Below, one piece after another: positions 33,736-47,937 of a stretch of DNA of 64,000 bases. Position 1 is the stretch's first letter. Every line of letters starts with the position of its first letter. A model generated the notes under the pieces. It saw only the letters and a program-made list of their open reading frames with translations, ran no database searches and was not told the origin of the DNA. The DNA lies in NCBI RefSeq assembly GCF_024139115.2, contig NC_085139.1:102100158-102164157 (forward strand), written 5' to 3'. The DNA comes from Armigeres subalbatus. Taxonomy: Eukaryota > Arthropoda > Insecta > Diptera > Culicidae. The translations under genes and the position numbers were made by a program.

Positions 33736-36700
33736 TCCAAAACTAAATGCACTTCGCACCATTCAGAACGGAAGCCACGCACAACTATAATGTTTATTAT
33801 TCCACGCATGCTGCGACCCCAGAGGACCGACGTCCAATTTTTTTTACTATGGATTTTGACAGGTTTGCCTGTTCGTTCTTTCCTTTTCTTTCCCCAGTGT
33901 CAAATTACCCCAATACTTATTTATGTAGCATTAGTATGTGCGCGAATTTTGAATGTTTACGTTTTTACAGGAGAATATGATGCAAAATTCCCATACCACT
34001 CAATAATCCAACATGATACAATCATGAGAAAATAGAGAAAAAAATTAACGAACTATAAATTAAAACTATGTTACACTCGATTCCATACTTTAAACATAAA
34101 AAGGTTCAACTTATTTGCTCAATTTTTCAGAATACTACTTTCACAAGGTACTGTCTATGCCTTTGTTCGTTTTATATCATTTTCACCCTCGGAATTGTTT
34201 ATGTTGCATTCGCAGTGCATTCGTATTGGTGACTCAGAAAAGATGTGACAAATATGGCGTAGCTTGTCATCCCCGTGTGCGACCCAGTAAAGCTGGAATA
34301 ATAAAAATGACAGTTGTGTGTGTGTGGTTTCCGTTTTGAACGGGGTGCCCTCGGAAACGCGAGTGCATTTAGTTTCGTTTCTTCAAGGTTCAAGCTTAGT
34401 TTTGGATTCCAGTAGGATTGTTCTTACAGAAGGCATTATCTCCTTGATTTGTCTTACACGAAAACATTCAAAACCGAACCGAGAATCGAACTAAACATTT
34501 TCGGATTGGCAATCTAACTAAATTACGAACAAATCGTTCTCGAATTACATGAAGCCAAAGTTCTGTGGAACTCTTCCATAAACGCACCAACTGACGGTGT
34601 GTTTCCAAAGTCGTCCCATTCATAAGCCCACAAGTGGGATAATAATCAGTGCACTAAGCTCCGTTTCCCGTCGCCCGGTTTTCCGCCTTTCATTCAGCGC
34701 TCGGTTGCAATAATTTGAACAGAAAAGGAAAAACCAAGCTAAAGCAAAGCCCGTAAAACCTAGAAATAGCTAATCGAGGGAAACTTGTCAACAATGAGAT
34801 AGAATGAACAAATGGGCAAATTTCTATTTATTCTTTCTCGAAAAAGTCGTTTCGCCCAAAAATTATTTTCGTGCTGTTGATTTAAAGACAAATTTTTCTC
34901 GGAAAATTATAAAAAAATAATCAAAAGAATACTTTTCACATAAACTGTACCATCGTTGACTACATTTCCCTACATCCACTAGGCTAAGGCGGACAAACGG
35001 GAAAATTGCAATCATAATGTCCCGCAGTTTTTGTTCCACCACCACCAGAAGCAGCAGCAACAGATAGTCGTTGGTGGTATAGCGCAGTAACCTGAACGAA
35101 CAGCAGCGCTCTGGTACCAAAACAATCAGAAAACACGATGCAACAACGTGGCGCGCTAAATCTTTGGGGCCAAATGGGATTCTTCTTCGCTCGGGTGGTA
35201 GGATCCACCCGCCCGACGGAGGAAAACGTTTATGAATTTATCTAAGAAAATGAGGCACAATTTATTTTTTGTCACGCTGAAATCGCTGCCAAACGACTGT
35301 TATTGTTTTTTGTTTCTTTGCGACGAGGGTGTTCGTGCTTTTTTCCTATCTTGTGCTGTAATTTCGCTTCCAGAATTGGATTTTGCAGTTGTGCAGATTA
35401 ATGTTCCGTCGTAAATAGGGACGGGAAGCAGCAAGCTGTGTTCGCTGGTGTTCGTATTAGTTGAAATTGCTTTTTTGCTTATCAAGATAATTTTGGAAAT
35501 GCAATCTTACTACCACCAGATTAGTAGTAAAAATAAAAGAGGTACTGCATTATTGAACAAATTAGATCATGTGTTCTTTACACTCACTTTTGGAAACAAT
35601 ATCTGTCTGGTTGTTACTGTCAGAAATTACAAACAAAAATTACCCAATCTCATTAGATATTTTATCGGATGGATTCTATTCGTATCAGACGGGACGGATT
35701 TCATTTGAATAATGGATTTGAACCTTGAAGAATTCCATTAAATCATGGAATGGTTCGTATCAGTTTCAGATTTATTTCAATTTTATATCGATTCTTGTTA
35801 GCTCCTAATTTGTTCATAATTTTGGTTAGCCGGTCATACTTCTCAACAGGACCAAATCCTAACTTTCACATTGTCATTCCACCCACAAATCCCGACCACC
35901 AAGTTTCAGGTGATGTGATACCTCAGTTCTTGCTGTTCCAATGGTCACATTCTTCCACAACATCAACTCTTGAACTTAATTCCTTCCCGATCTCGTATTT
36001 CCTATGTTTCGGTTTCATATTCACATTTCACACACTTTTCTGTCGTAGGTGATGAGAAAATGTAAACACATCATCTGAAACCGCTCTATGGGATGCTGCT
36101 CTGTTTTCAACGCCCGCGCCTCGTATTCTTCTTCCTGGTATTTCTAATTCTTTTTTTGGCGACGCCGATCTCGCTCCCGTTTGCTGCCGTGAATTTCGTT
36201 CGACGGCGCACAGTGTTTTAGGTTTGGAAAATTGGTAAAATCTTTTCATCCAAAGATAGTTTTTCTGTTGATTGATTTTTAGATTATCGCACTAAAGCTG
36301 AGCCTAAATATATAAATATTTGAACATTGTTTTGCGAATAATCTTTCGAATTTTATGTAACCAAATACCGCCTGAAGCTCTCTGCAAACCCCAGAGATAT
36401 TTCTTACACTTCTTATGTTCTTATCCCACCTTTCCCTCGGGCCTGCGCCACTGTGCCGTGTGGTGTCCGTGTCATTATTTGCTCCGTTAGTGAGACAATT
36501 ATTTATTTTTCTCGCCACCGTTTGAGGCAGCCGCCTACCCAACTTACTATATGGAGGTTCGTTATCGGTCTCGGAACCGGCGGAGGCACTTTACCGAGAA
36601 GCAGCGAAAAAAACAAACACAGATTTCGAACGGATTAGAACAACAAATGGGAAATATGGGACTTCGGTTTGTATTTTTGGTGCGATTGGAAATAGATTTA

Positions 36701-38019
36701 GATCGTGGTGGAAAAATACTGATTTTGGGTAACGATTGTAAACCTCTTTCGGAAATGTGATCATTACGGACCTGAAAGATATGTCTTGATGCCAGGCTGC
36801 TACAATAGCACGCTGCTAAACATGTTAAACGTAGGTGCTACTAGGTGTTTATTGGTCCTAATTGAAACTCCTCCATCCACCTGATGGTTTTATTAATTTG
36901 AAATTATAAATGGGAGAAAACCTTGCGGTAATAATATCTAAGCTGTTAATAAAATCGCCATAAAGTGGAAACCGAAGTTGGACAATGTTCAGACAGGTTT
37001 TGCCAGAAAATTTTGCTGCTCTCGTCTATCATATCTTTTGGAAGCAAATTACCTAGCCTTCGATGCATTTAGTCCTACGAAAAAGAAATGAAAAATAAAA
37101 ACAAAGGTTTTTTTTAGTCAATTAAAGTTGTTTTACGCAGTTTTCTTGCTCATATGAATTTTTGTTGCAAAAGATAATATTTGTTCAAACAAGTAACTTG
37201 CATGATACTCGAGAGACTTATTATAAGTTTGAAAAAAAAATCACCTCAATTCTGATAGAATTGAATTCAGTTCAGTCATTAATCTGTTTAAATTTAGATT
37301 AAATATATTTGTATGAATCTCGAAAAGAATTGGATTTCGATATGAAATTATCCGTAATTAGCCAAAAAATGATCTCCAAAAGATCATCTGGTAATCAACA
37401 GCAATTCGCCGGATTATTACATTTTATTTCGTTTCGAAAGGCTATTAGAGGCCATCCACGAGATACGTCATGCCTCTAGGGGGGGAGGGAGGTCAGATCA
37501 GAAAATTCAGAAACAATTTTGTTCCATGTCGACAAAAATGCGTTTAGTTTCTGTCAACAGCATTCCAACAAAAAATTGATAAGAATTTGTCATAATTTCG
37601 ACAGAAAACCATTAGAATTAATACTAGAGTTCATCAAAATTGCGACATTAATTCTTCTGAATTAGGCTCTGCAGCGTTTGTATGTAACCTCAATCTGGTG
37701 ACAGATCATTTAGAAATGGGGCACTTCCAAATGCGTGTATTTTTTCAACTTTTAGTTTGATCGAAAAACTTTCTAAGACTGGAACAAAAGTTATATTATT
37801 TTATTTCATATGAATGACTGAAACGAATCATGCATCGTTATTTCGAAGAAGTTCTCGCAGTTTCCTGTTGATGCCGCTTGTCGGTCGGCGCACACCTTCT
37901 CCAGTCATGATTTTGGCTAGCTGATTGCACTAATTTTTCATACGGCCAATGTCAGTGGTGACTTAAATTAATTTAAATCCGAATTGCGACATTCATTCAT
38001 CTGAATTTGGTCCGGAATT
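33736..38019. other. Mostly unique non-coding DNA
   Basis: Contains GC-richer sections (about 35000-35220 and 36060-36640) with no recognisable coding exons. At 37450-37490, GGCCATCCACGAGATACGTC followed by a G-run resembles the end of a common mosquito repeat related to 47448-47578. From about 37980 the sequence begins to look like degenerate satellite C. Confidence 0.5.
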
Positions 38020-41000
38020 CATCCGCATTTCGAACTCATCTGAACTACGAAAAGAATTCATCCGAATTCCTACAGGAATTCATTTAACTTTTCCGACAGA
38101 AATTCATTTGAATTCCGACAGGAATTCATTTGAATTCCGACAGGAATTTATTCGAATTCCGAAAGGAATTTTTTCGAATTTCGACAGGAATTCATCCAAA
38201 TTCCGACAGAAATTCATCCGAATTCCGATAGGTATTCATTTGAATTCCGACAGGAATTCATCCAAATTCCGACAAAAATTCACCAAATTCCGACAGAAAT
38301 TCATTTGAATTCCGACAAAAATTCATTTGAATTCCGACAGGAATTCATTCGAATTCCGAAAGGAATTCATTCGAATTCCGAAAGGAATTCATTCGAATTC
38401 CGAAAAGAATTCTTTCGAATTCCGAAAGGAATTCATTCGAATTCCGAAAGGAATTCATTCGAATTCCGAAAGGTATTCATTCGAATTCGAAGAATTCATT
38501 CAATTCGAAAGGAATTCATTCCAATTCGAAGGAATTCATTCGAATTCGAAAGGAATTCATTCGAATTCCGAAAGGAATTCATTCGAATTCGAAAGGAATT
38601 CATTCAATTCGAAAGGAATTCATTCGAATTCGAAAGGAATTCATCTCAATTCGAAAGGAATTCATTCGAATTCCGAAAGGAATTCATTCGAATTCCGAAA
38701 GCAATTCATTCGAATTCCGAAAGCAATTCATTCGAATTCCGAAAGCAATTCATTCGAATTCCGAAAGGCATTCATTCGAATTCCGAAAGAAATTCATTCG
38801 AATTCCGAAAGGAATTCATTCGAATTCCGAAAGGAATTCATCCGAATTCCGACAAGAATACATTCGAATTCCGAAAGGAATACATTTGAACTCCGACAGG
38901 AATTCATTCGATTCCGACAGGAATCCATTCGAATTCCGATAGGAATCCATTTCAGTTCCTACAGAATTCATCCGAATTCCGACAGGAATTCATTCGAATT
39001 CGACAGGAATTCATTCGAATTCCGACAGGAATTCATTCGAATTCGACAGGAATTCATTTCGAATTCCGACATGAATGCATCCAAATTCCGACAAGAATTA
39101 ATCCCAATTCCGACAGGAATTAATTCCAATCCCGACAGAAACTAATTTCAATTCCGACAGGAATTGATTCTAATTCCGACAAGGAATTTATTCGAATTCC
39201 GACAAGGAATTCATTTGAATTCCGACAGGAATTCATTCAATTCCGACAGGAATTCATTCGAATTCGACAGGAATTCATTTCAATTCCGACAGGAATTGAT
39301 TCTAATTCCGACAGGAATTCGTTCAATTCCGACAGGAATTCATTCAATTCCGACAGGAATTCGTTCAGAATTCCGACAGAATTCGTTAAATTCCGACAGA
39401 ATTCGTTTCAGAATTCCCGACGGAATTCATTCAATTCCGACGAATTCGTTCAATTCCGACAGGAATTCATTCAATTCGACAGGAATTCATTCCAGAATTC
39501 CGACAGGGAATTCATTCGAATTCGACAGGAATTCATTCAATTCCGACAGGAATTCATTCGAATTCCGACAGGAATTCATTCGAATTCCGACAGGAATGCA
39601 TTCGAATTCCGACAGAATTCATTCAATTCCGACAGGAATTCATTCGAATTCCGATAGGAATTCATTCAATTCCGATAGGAATTCATTCAATTCGATAGAA
39701 TTCATTCCAATTCCGATAGAGATTCATTCAATTCGATAGGAATTCATTCGAATTCGATAGAGATTCATTTCAATTCGATAGGAATTCATTCGAATTCCGA
39801 TAGGAATCCATTCGAATTCCGACAGAATTCATTCGAATTCCGATAGGAATTCATTCAATTCAAACAGAATTCATTCGAATCCGAATCCGACAGGAAGTTA
39901 TTCGAATTCCGACAGGAAGTTATTCGAATTCCGACAGAAATTTATTCGCATTCCGACAGAAATTCATTCGAATTCGAATTCCGACAGGAATTCATTCGCA
40001 TTCCGACAGAAATTCATTCGAATTCCGACAGGAATTCATTCAAATTCCGACAGGAATTCATTCAAATTCCGACAGAAATTCATTCGAATTTTGACAGGTA
40101 TTCATTCGAATTCCGACCGGAATTCATTCGCATTCCGACAGAAATTCATTCAAATTCCGAAATTCATTCGAATTCCGACAGGAATTCATCCGAATTCCGA
40201 CAGGAATTGATCCGAATTCCGACAGGAATTCATCCGAATTCCGACAGGAATTCATCCGAATTCCGACCAGAAATTCATTCGAATTCCGACCAGGAATTCA
40301 TTCGAATTCCGAAATTCATTCGAATTTCGACAGGAATTCATCCGAATTCCGACCAGGAATTCATTCGAATTCCGACCAGAAATTCATTCGAATTCCGACC
40401 AGAAATTCATTCGAATTCCGACCAGAAATTCATTCGAATTCCGACCAGGAATTCATTCGAATTCCGACCAGGAATTCATTCTAATTCCGAAATTCATTCG
40501 AATTCCGACCAGGAATTCATTCGAATTCCGAAATTCATTCGAATTTCGACAGGAATTCATCCGAATTCCTACAGGAATTCATCCGAATTCCGACAGAAAT
40601 TCATCCGAATTCCGACAGAAATTCATCCGAGTTCCGACAGAAATTCATCCGAATTCCGATAGGAATTCATCCGAATTCCGACAGGAATTCATCCGAATTC
40701 CGACAGGAATTCATCCGAATTCCGACAGTAATTCATCCGAATTCCGACAAGAATTCATCCGAATTCCGACAGGAATTCATCCGAATTCCGACAGGAATTC
40801 ATCCGAATTCCGACAGGAATTCATCCGAATTCCGACAGGAATTCATCCGAATTCCGACAGGAATTCATCCGAATTCCGACAGGAATTCATCCGAATTCCG
40901 ACAGGAATTCATCCGAATTCCGACAGGAATTCATCCGAATTCCGACAGGAATTCAATCGAATTCCGACAATCGAATTCCGACAGGAAATCAATCGAATTC

Positions 41001-44000
41001 CGACAGGAATTCAATTGAATTCCGACAGGAATGCAATCGAATTCCGACAGGAATTCATTCGAATTCCGACAGGAATTCATTCGAATTCCGAAAGGAATTC
41101 ATTCGAATTCCGAAAGGAATTTATTCGAATTCCGAAAGGAATTCATTCGAATTCCGAAAGGAATTCATTCGAATTCCGAAAGGAATTCATTCAAATTCCG
41201 AAAGGAATTCATTCGAATTCCGAAAGGAATTCATTCGAATTCCGAAAGGAATTCATTCGAATTCCGAAAGGAATTCATTCGATTTCCGAAAGGAATTCAT
41301 TCGATTTCCGAAAGGAATTTATTCGAATTCCGAAAGGAATTCATTCGAATTCCGAAAGGAATTCATTCGAATTTCGAAAGGAATTCATTCGAATTCCGAA
41401 AGGAATTCATTCGATTTCCGATAGGAATTCATTCGATTTCCGAAAGGAATTCATCCGAATTTCGATAGGACTTTATTCGGATTCCGACAGGAATCAATTC
41501 GGATGCTGACAGAAATTCATTCGGATTCCGACAGAAATTCATTCGGATTCCGACAGGAATTCATTTGGAATTCCGAACTCCGACAGGAATTCATCCCAAT
41601 TTATCCTAATTCCGCCAGTTATTCATCTGAATTCCGACAGAAATTTATTCGAATTCCGACAGAAATTAATCCTAATTCCGACAGGAATTCATCCGAATTC
41701 TGATAGGAATTCATCCGAATTCCGAGAGGAATTCATCCGAATTCCGATAGGAATTCATCCGAATTCCGATAGGAATTCGTCCTAATTCCGACAGGAATTC
41801 GTCCTAATTCCGACAGGAATTCATCCGAATTCCGACAGGAATATATCTGAATTCCGACATGAGTTCATCTGAATTCCGACAGGAATTCATCCGAATTCCG
41901 ACAGGAATTCATCCGAATTCCGACAGGAATTCATCTGAATTCCGACAGGAATTCATCCGAATTCCGACAGGAATTTATCCGAATTCTGACAGGAATTCTT
42001 CCGAATTCCGACAGGAATTTATCCGAATTCCGACAGGAATTTATCCGAATTCCGACAGGAATTTATCCGAATTCCGACATTCGAATTGTGAAAGAAACTT
42101 ATCCAAATTTCGGCAGAAATGCATCCAATTCTGATAGAAATTCATTTGAATTCCGACAGGAATTCATTCGAATTCCGACAATAAATCATTTGAATTCCGA
42201 CAGGAATTCTTTCGAATTTCGACCAGGAACTCTTTCGAATTCCGACCAGGAAATCATTCGAATTCCGACCAGGAACTCATTCGAATTCCGACCAGGAACT
42301 CTTTCGAATTCCGACCAGGAATTCATTCGAATTCCGACCAGGATTTCATTCGAATTCCCCCCACAACCGTCTACAATTGATTCCAATTCCGGCTGGAATT
42401 GATCGGAAGTCTGACAGGAACTGGTCGAAATTCCGAAAGGGATTCATTAGAGTTCCAAAAAGAATTCATTCGACAGGAACTGATCTATAATCTGACTTTA
42501 ACTGATCCGAGTTCCGACAGGATTTGATAGGAATGCCGACAGGAATGCTTTCGAATTCTGACAGAAGTTCATTCGAATTTCGACAGGAATTAATCCGAAT
42601 CCCGACAGTAATTGATCCGAATTCCGACAAGAATTGATCCAAATTCTGACAGAAATTAATCCGAATTTCGACAGGAATTTTTGTGAATTCCCGTAATAAT
42701 TGATCCGAATTCCGGCTGGAATTAATCGGAAGTCCGACAGGAACTGACCCAAACGAAAATCATTCGAATTCCGACAGGAAGTTATCGGAATGCCGACAGG
42801 AATTGATCCGAATTCCGACATGAATGTATCCAAATTCCGAAAGTATTTCACCCTAATTCCGACAGGACTTTATTCGAATTCCGACAGAAATTGATTCGAA
42901 TTCCTGCAAGAATTGATCCCAATTCCGAGAGGAGTTGATCCGAATTCCGACAAGAATTGATCGGAAATCCGACAGGAATAGATCAGAATCCCGGCAAGAA
43001 TTGATCGGAATTCCGACAGGAAGTGATCGAAATTCCGACGGAAACCGATCCAAATTCCGACAGTAATTGATCGGAATGGTGACAGGATTTGATTCGACAT
43101 CCGACAAGAATTGATCCGGATCCCGGCAGTAATTCATTCGAATTTCAACAGGATTTCATTGGAATTCCGATTCGAATTAATCCTAGTTTCGACAGTATAA
43201 ATATATATAAGGGAGTATAAGAATTCCGACAGAAATTCATCCGATACCAACGTCAGTTATTTATTAGAATTCCTTCAGTTAGTATTTCCGAGATAAGATT
43301 TCATCCGAATTTCGACAGCATTTTTTTTTTAACTCCGACGGGACCTAATTCGAATTCCGACAGGATGTCATCCGAATTCCGACAGGAACTCATTAGAATA
43401 CCTACTCTCAGGGAATTATTCGAATTCCCACCGGAATTCACTAGAATTCCGACAGCAATTTATTCGACTTCCAACATAATGAATTCGACCTTTGGCCTTT
43501 GATGTCCATATTACGACAGGAGTTTGTTGGAACGCCGACAAAAATTTATTCAAATTACAGGAGGAATTTACTTGACGGGATTTCTTCTGAATTCCGACAG
43601 GTATTTATTCGAGCTCTGACAGAAATTCATTTGAATTCCGACAGGTTTTCAACCGAATTCCGACAAGTATTTTTAACAACATTGATTCATCCGAATTGCA
43701 TCTATAATTTATCTCAATCCTCACCAGTATTTATCAGATTTCTGAAAGGAAATATCCTTAATTATGGCAGGAATTCCACCCATTTCTGATAGGAATTCTC
43801 CCTAATTTTGACAGGAATTCCAGCAGAAGTTCATCCGAATTTCATAAAAAAACGACTGGTATTCGAAACCTGACCGGTATTTAAGATAGGAATTCTCCCC
43901 AATTCCGACAGGTATTCCCTCTAATTTCGACAAGAAATCTCCCGAATTCCGGCATTAATTCTTCCAAATTCCGAAAGTTATTTTCTAAACCGTTAGAAAT

Positions 44001-44200
44001 TCCCGTAAATGTCAATAGGCATTTTCATAATTCCGACAAAAATTCGCCACACTCACTCAAAAATTCGGCAGTATTTTACAGAATTTTAGACGAACGCTTG
44101 TCAACCGAATTTTTATTTGAATTCCTATCAGGATTCGGAGGAACTCCCACTAAAGTTCATCTAAATTCCGAAAAGCGTTTGTCTGAATTTCTACAAAGGT
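38020..44200. repeat. Satellite C: tandem array of a 22-bp hairpin unit rich in GAATTC
   Basis: Arms GAATTCC and GGAATTC surround a four-base loop (GACA most often; GAAA in blocks at about 38340-38880 and 41080-41450; GATA; GACCA at 40260-40530 and 42220-42350), with a four-base ATTC or ATCC linker. Roughly 200-280 units depending on where the ends are drawn. The core (38100-42400) is regular. To the right, units decay progressively and fade out by about 44200, with a shorter decayed fringe on the left. Each good unit has two EcoRI sites. Dense one-base deletions occur at 38480-38660 and 38890-39900. Long frames are period artefacts. Confidence 0.97.
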
Positions 44201-46994
44201 TCTTCCTGATTCCGGCAATGAGTCGTTTGAATACAACCAAGTTATTGTTTAAGTCAGGCGATTTTAGGTCCGGTCTTAATTTGAAAAGAAATCCATATGG
44301 AATATGAAAAAAATCTTGTCCTGTAAAGAATTCCTATAAGAATTATGAAGACTTACTCTCGGAATTCAGGAAAGTGTTCTTCGGATTTGGGGGGAAATCC
44401 TGTTGGTGCTCGGGAGTATTCATGTCGGTATTATGATTCCTTTCGAAATTGTAAATAATTTGTAGAATTCCCATCGGAATTAGTAATAATTGCTATTGGA
44501 ATTTGGAAGATGTGCTGTGGAATTCGGAGCATTAATGTCAGGTGTGTGTTCCGACTTGTCTGAATTAGTGCGAAAAAATGTCTGAATTCCAACTGCGCTG
44601 ATTTTCTCTTTATTTTGAGATACATGTGGCTGAATTCCATAGTATTAATGTTTGCCTGAATTTCTGCATAAACCCCGGAGGGTAGTTCTATTCTGCGGCA
44701 TTTCAGCCATAACCGTGGAAAGGGATGAGCTCAAGCCCAAGAAGCTACTGTCATGACAATCTTCCTTTTTCAACAAATCTATTTGAAGATCAATCAAATC
44801 AGATTTTATAGATCGTTTATTATCTGGCATTTTCAATGTTTTTGAAGATCATTTAATCTAACGCCAATTCAAATAAGCACAGTAAAGCTATGCATATCTA
44901 CAAAACATGATGATCATTCACAATAATGACTTGCGCCACACAGGCCATGTGGGAAGATGGGCGATTTATTTCCAATCAAAGAACTTGATGAATAATAATA
45001 GCCAATTACGAGATTTTATTTTTAGTGAGTTAGGTATCGCAAGTGCTGCCACTCTGCCCTGCTGTCACACGGTTGGGATCGGTCTCCATTTCACCGAGAC
45101 GTCGATCGTCTTCCTCGCCGTCGTCTTCGTGATTGTCACAGTCATGGTACTTTGATGATTGACAAGAATTCGAAACTGTGACACACGACAGTTTTTTTTT
45201 TTCTGTTTGGTCCATTCGCGGTTAACTCATCTTTCTTTCAGCAATGTGTACGATTGTCGTTTTGGCTGTTGGATGGCAGTCGGCTAATTAAAACCGTATA
45301 GTCAGGTCATTGGATATGAAATATATGACTTTTGAAAGCCTGAGTTGATTTTGTGTGATTTAATGAGATATTTCCACATTGTTGCAAGGATGGTGCTCAT
45401 AAGAGATTTTTAATTTAATTTGCTCCATAGTAAAAATAATATTTTCCTTCATTGTCAAAATAAGGAACTTATTATAACTTATATATATATAATATACCTT
45501 ATTATAAGAAATCCACACCTGTTCATGGTTCAGGTATAACCGATTTGTTCCGTTACATCTAAATGGAAGTTGAATAAAATGACTAATCAATCGCCCGATC
45601 GCCCTTTGATCGACATGAATCCTAATCACTCAACGCTGGTGGCGTCTCGCTGAGGTGTGATTCACTCAACAGCGACCAAAATGTCGAGCAAAACACATGT
45701 CATCGTCACCGGCATCACCGACGACCGATTCCGTAATTAATCGGATACATTGCCGGCGAACCATTCAGTCGAAATGCGCGACGCGCAGCAGATTGTAGAC
45801 GCTCGATAGCCGAGCATAGAGTAAGGGGCAGCGAGCAGCTGTTGAGATTTCCTTTCTTGGCCAAGGGCCAACTCGGAATCAAAGTACCTGTTGACAAGCT
45901 TGTTGCTGCAATGGCTGGCCAGGCACAGTCGGGCGAATTGGGTTCTTAAATTTAATATCCACGAAAGCGGCAAAAAAGCGAGTGGATTCCGTTGGATTGA
46001 GGTACTCTACGGATCAAATCGTTATTCGATTAAGGCATTCGGACGTGCTGGCTGGTCCGAAATATGGTCACGTCCAGAGTTCACGGCAGCAGCGATGGCG
46101 ATGACTGTTCGGTCCTGCAATCATCTTCCGTCCACACGGCGGCAGAGATAAACGATTTTCCCCTTCATGATGGTATCCAAGTGTTTCCGAAGAACCAACG
46201 CAACAGTCAGTCGGTGCGGTGCTGGTGGCACTGGTTGATCATCTCCGCAGGCGGAAAGAAAAAGTTGCGGTGGGGCTGCTAGAATGACTGTTTTCTTTGG
46301 CTTGCGCGGGGATAGTTTCGAGTACGTGAGATGATTTCCAGATATGAGGAGAAATTGCGCTGTGATGGGAGTTTTGCTTTTTGTTTTTCAAGAGCTCTTT
46401 TCAAACAGGTGGGTCTGTTTGTCTGGCTGGTCTGACCGGTGTTTAATGGAATGTGTTCGCAACCAGGAGGGGTGTGAGACAAATTACGTTAAAGTGAGAA
46501 AATGGGAATGCTTGAATTGGCGAAGTTCCGGCAAATAAATACTTGAATTCGGTTTGCGATGGATTCGAAATCATACTGAAATTGTTTTCTTTGTTAAGTA
46601 CTGTGGAAGAACAATTTTTCGAGCAGGAATCTTAGCAATTAGAAACAGTTTAATAAGATAGAGTAATCATTGACATAATACTAATGTGAAACAAATACTG
46701 GGACAAATTTGAAGCTAGTTCCATTTCCACTTTTTTCCACTGGAGCAAATTTAAAGCAATTTTGTCCATTTTTAAGCCCCTCGTATCACATCGTAGCCTT
46801 TCATCACAAATTCAGATGCCCCCTACCTATAAATGACGTAGCTTGTTTAAACGAAAAACAACTGCAACTAGAAATTCAATTCACTTTTTTTCAATGAAAA
46901 TAAATAATAGTAATAACAAAAATATATAGATATTTAAAGCTTTAAGAATAACTAAAGTGTCTTAAAATCCATCGGTCAACTTGTTCATCTCCTT
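44201..46994. other. Satellite C fringe, then unique DNA
   Basis: Up to about 44650, scattered GGAATTC and GAATTCC words remain from satellite C. Beyond that the sequence is unique; a GC-richer stretch (45640-46300) has short frames on both strands but no known domain or splice-supported exon. Confidence 0.5.
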
Positions 46995-47089
46995 CGTATT
47001 GGCATTACATCTCGCACTGGGATATTGCCACCTCGCAGCAGTAGCAGTAACTGCGACGTTTCTAAGCCCAGTTACCATTTTTACATTCA
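46995..47089 (-). mobile_element. SINE fragment ((AAG)n family)
   Basis: Complement of the SINE 3' body (TATTGGCATTACATC, CACTGGGATATTGCC, CGCAGCAGT), head-to-tail with the next copy at 47093. Confidence 0.75.
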
Positions 47090-47092
47090 TAT

Positions 47093-47287
47093 CTTCTTCT
47101 TCTTATTGGCATTACCTCCTCCACTGGGACATTGCCGCCTCGCAGCAGTGTTCATTCAGCACTTCCACAGTTATTAACTGCGAAATTTCTAAGCCTCGTT
47201 TCTAATTTTTGCATTCATATATCATGAGGCTAACACGATGATACTTTTATGCCCAGGGAAGTCGAGACAATTTCCAATCCGAAAATT
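47093..47287 (-). mobile_element. tRNA-derived SINE, 5'-truncated
   Basis: Minus-strand copy running from the (AAG)n tail (CTTCTTCTTCTTATTGGCAT) to CAATTTCCAATCCGAAAA. The B-box head is missing. Confidence 0.87.
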
Positions 47288-47447
47288 TCGGGCTTCTTAC
47301 GCACAGCTAAGATCTCTGGAAAATAATTCAGATTGAGTGGAATGACAAAATTCATTGCAACAACAATTGAATTAAAACTATGCCTATCATCTACAACTTG
47401 GGCGGTGTTGGGCGGTAGACGGTTAAATGATCTTGGAAGATTAATAA

Positions 47448-47578
47448 AGTACGTCACGCAAAAAATGGTGATTTCCCCTTTTCGTCAAGCTTTTTGTATT
47501 AATTCTCTAACATTTTTGTATTGATCGTCAAGCTTCTCGAACCCCCATCCCCCCTTTCCCATAAAAGTGTGACGTACT
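47448..47578. mobile_element. Short MITE with AGTACGTCAC ends
   Basis: 131 bp between AGTACGTCAC (47448-47457) and its exact inverse GTGACGTACT (47569-47578). The interior has a C-rich run. No coding capacity. Confidence 0.65.
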
Positions 47579-47756
47579 CTGCGTATGACCCCTTATATAT
47601 GTTTCAACAGATTTTACCCTTCGAGATACCCAATAATAAACATTTTTCGTTTGTATATGGCCATTGGCCAATTAATTCCACATCCAAATGTTTTTGGATT
47701 TGAATTGGTCGTGAATTGGCGGGAAGCAATAGAATTTATTTACGATTGTATAACAT

Positions 47757-47935
47757 TTCACCGAAAACTATTTCGCGGAATTCATTTTCGCGGTTGAACA
47801 TTTCGCGGAATAACAATTGGCGGTTTGTAACTTTTCGCGGTACGACATTTGGCGGTTTGTACCTTTTCGCCGAATGACTTTTGGCGGAATGTACCATTTC
47901 GCGGAATGCACCGTTTCGCGGAATATTGATAATAA
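47757..47935. repeat. Short TTTCGCGG-type tandem array
   Basis: About nine units of 17-21 bp built on ATTTCGCGGAATG or ATTTGGCGGTTTG followed by TACC or CACC. Related single motifs (ATTCCGCGGAATG, TTTGGCGGAATTC) occur at 50490-50530 and 60575-60625 in the inverted-repeat arms. TTCCGCGGAA is palindromic. Confidence 0.85.
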
Positions 47936-47937
47936 TA

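Noticed and set aside
38305..42402. Frames rich in Arg/Asn/Ser/Phe over satellite C
   Set aside because: Period artefact of the 22-bp unit, disrupted wherever units have indels.
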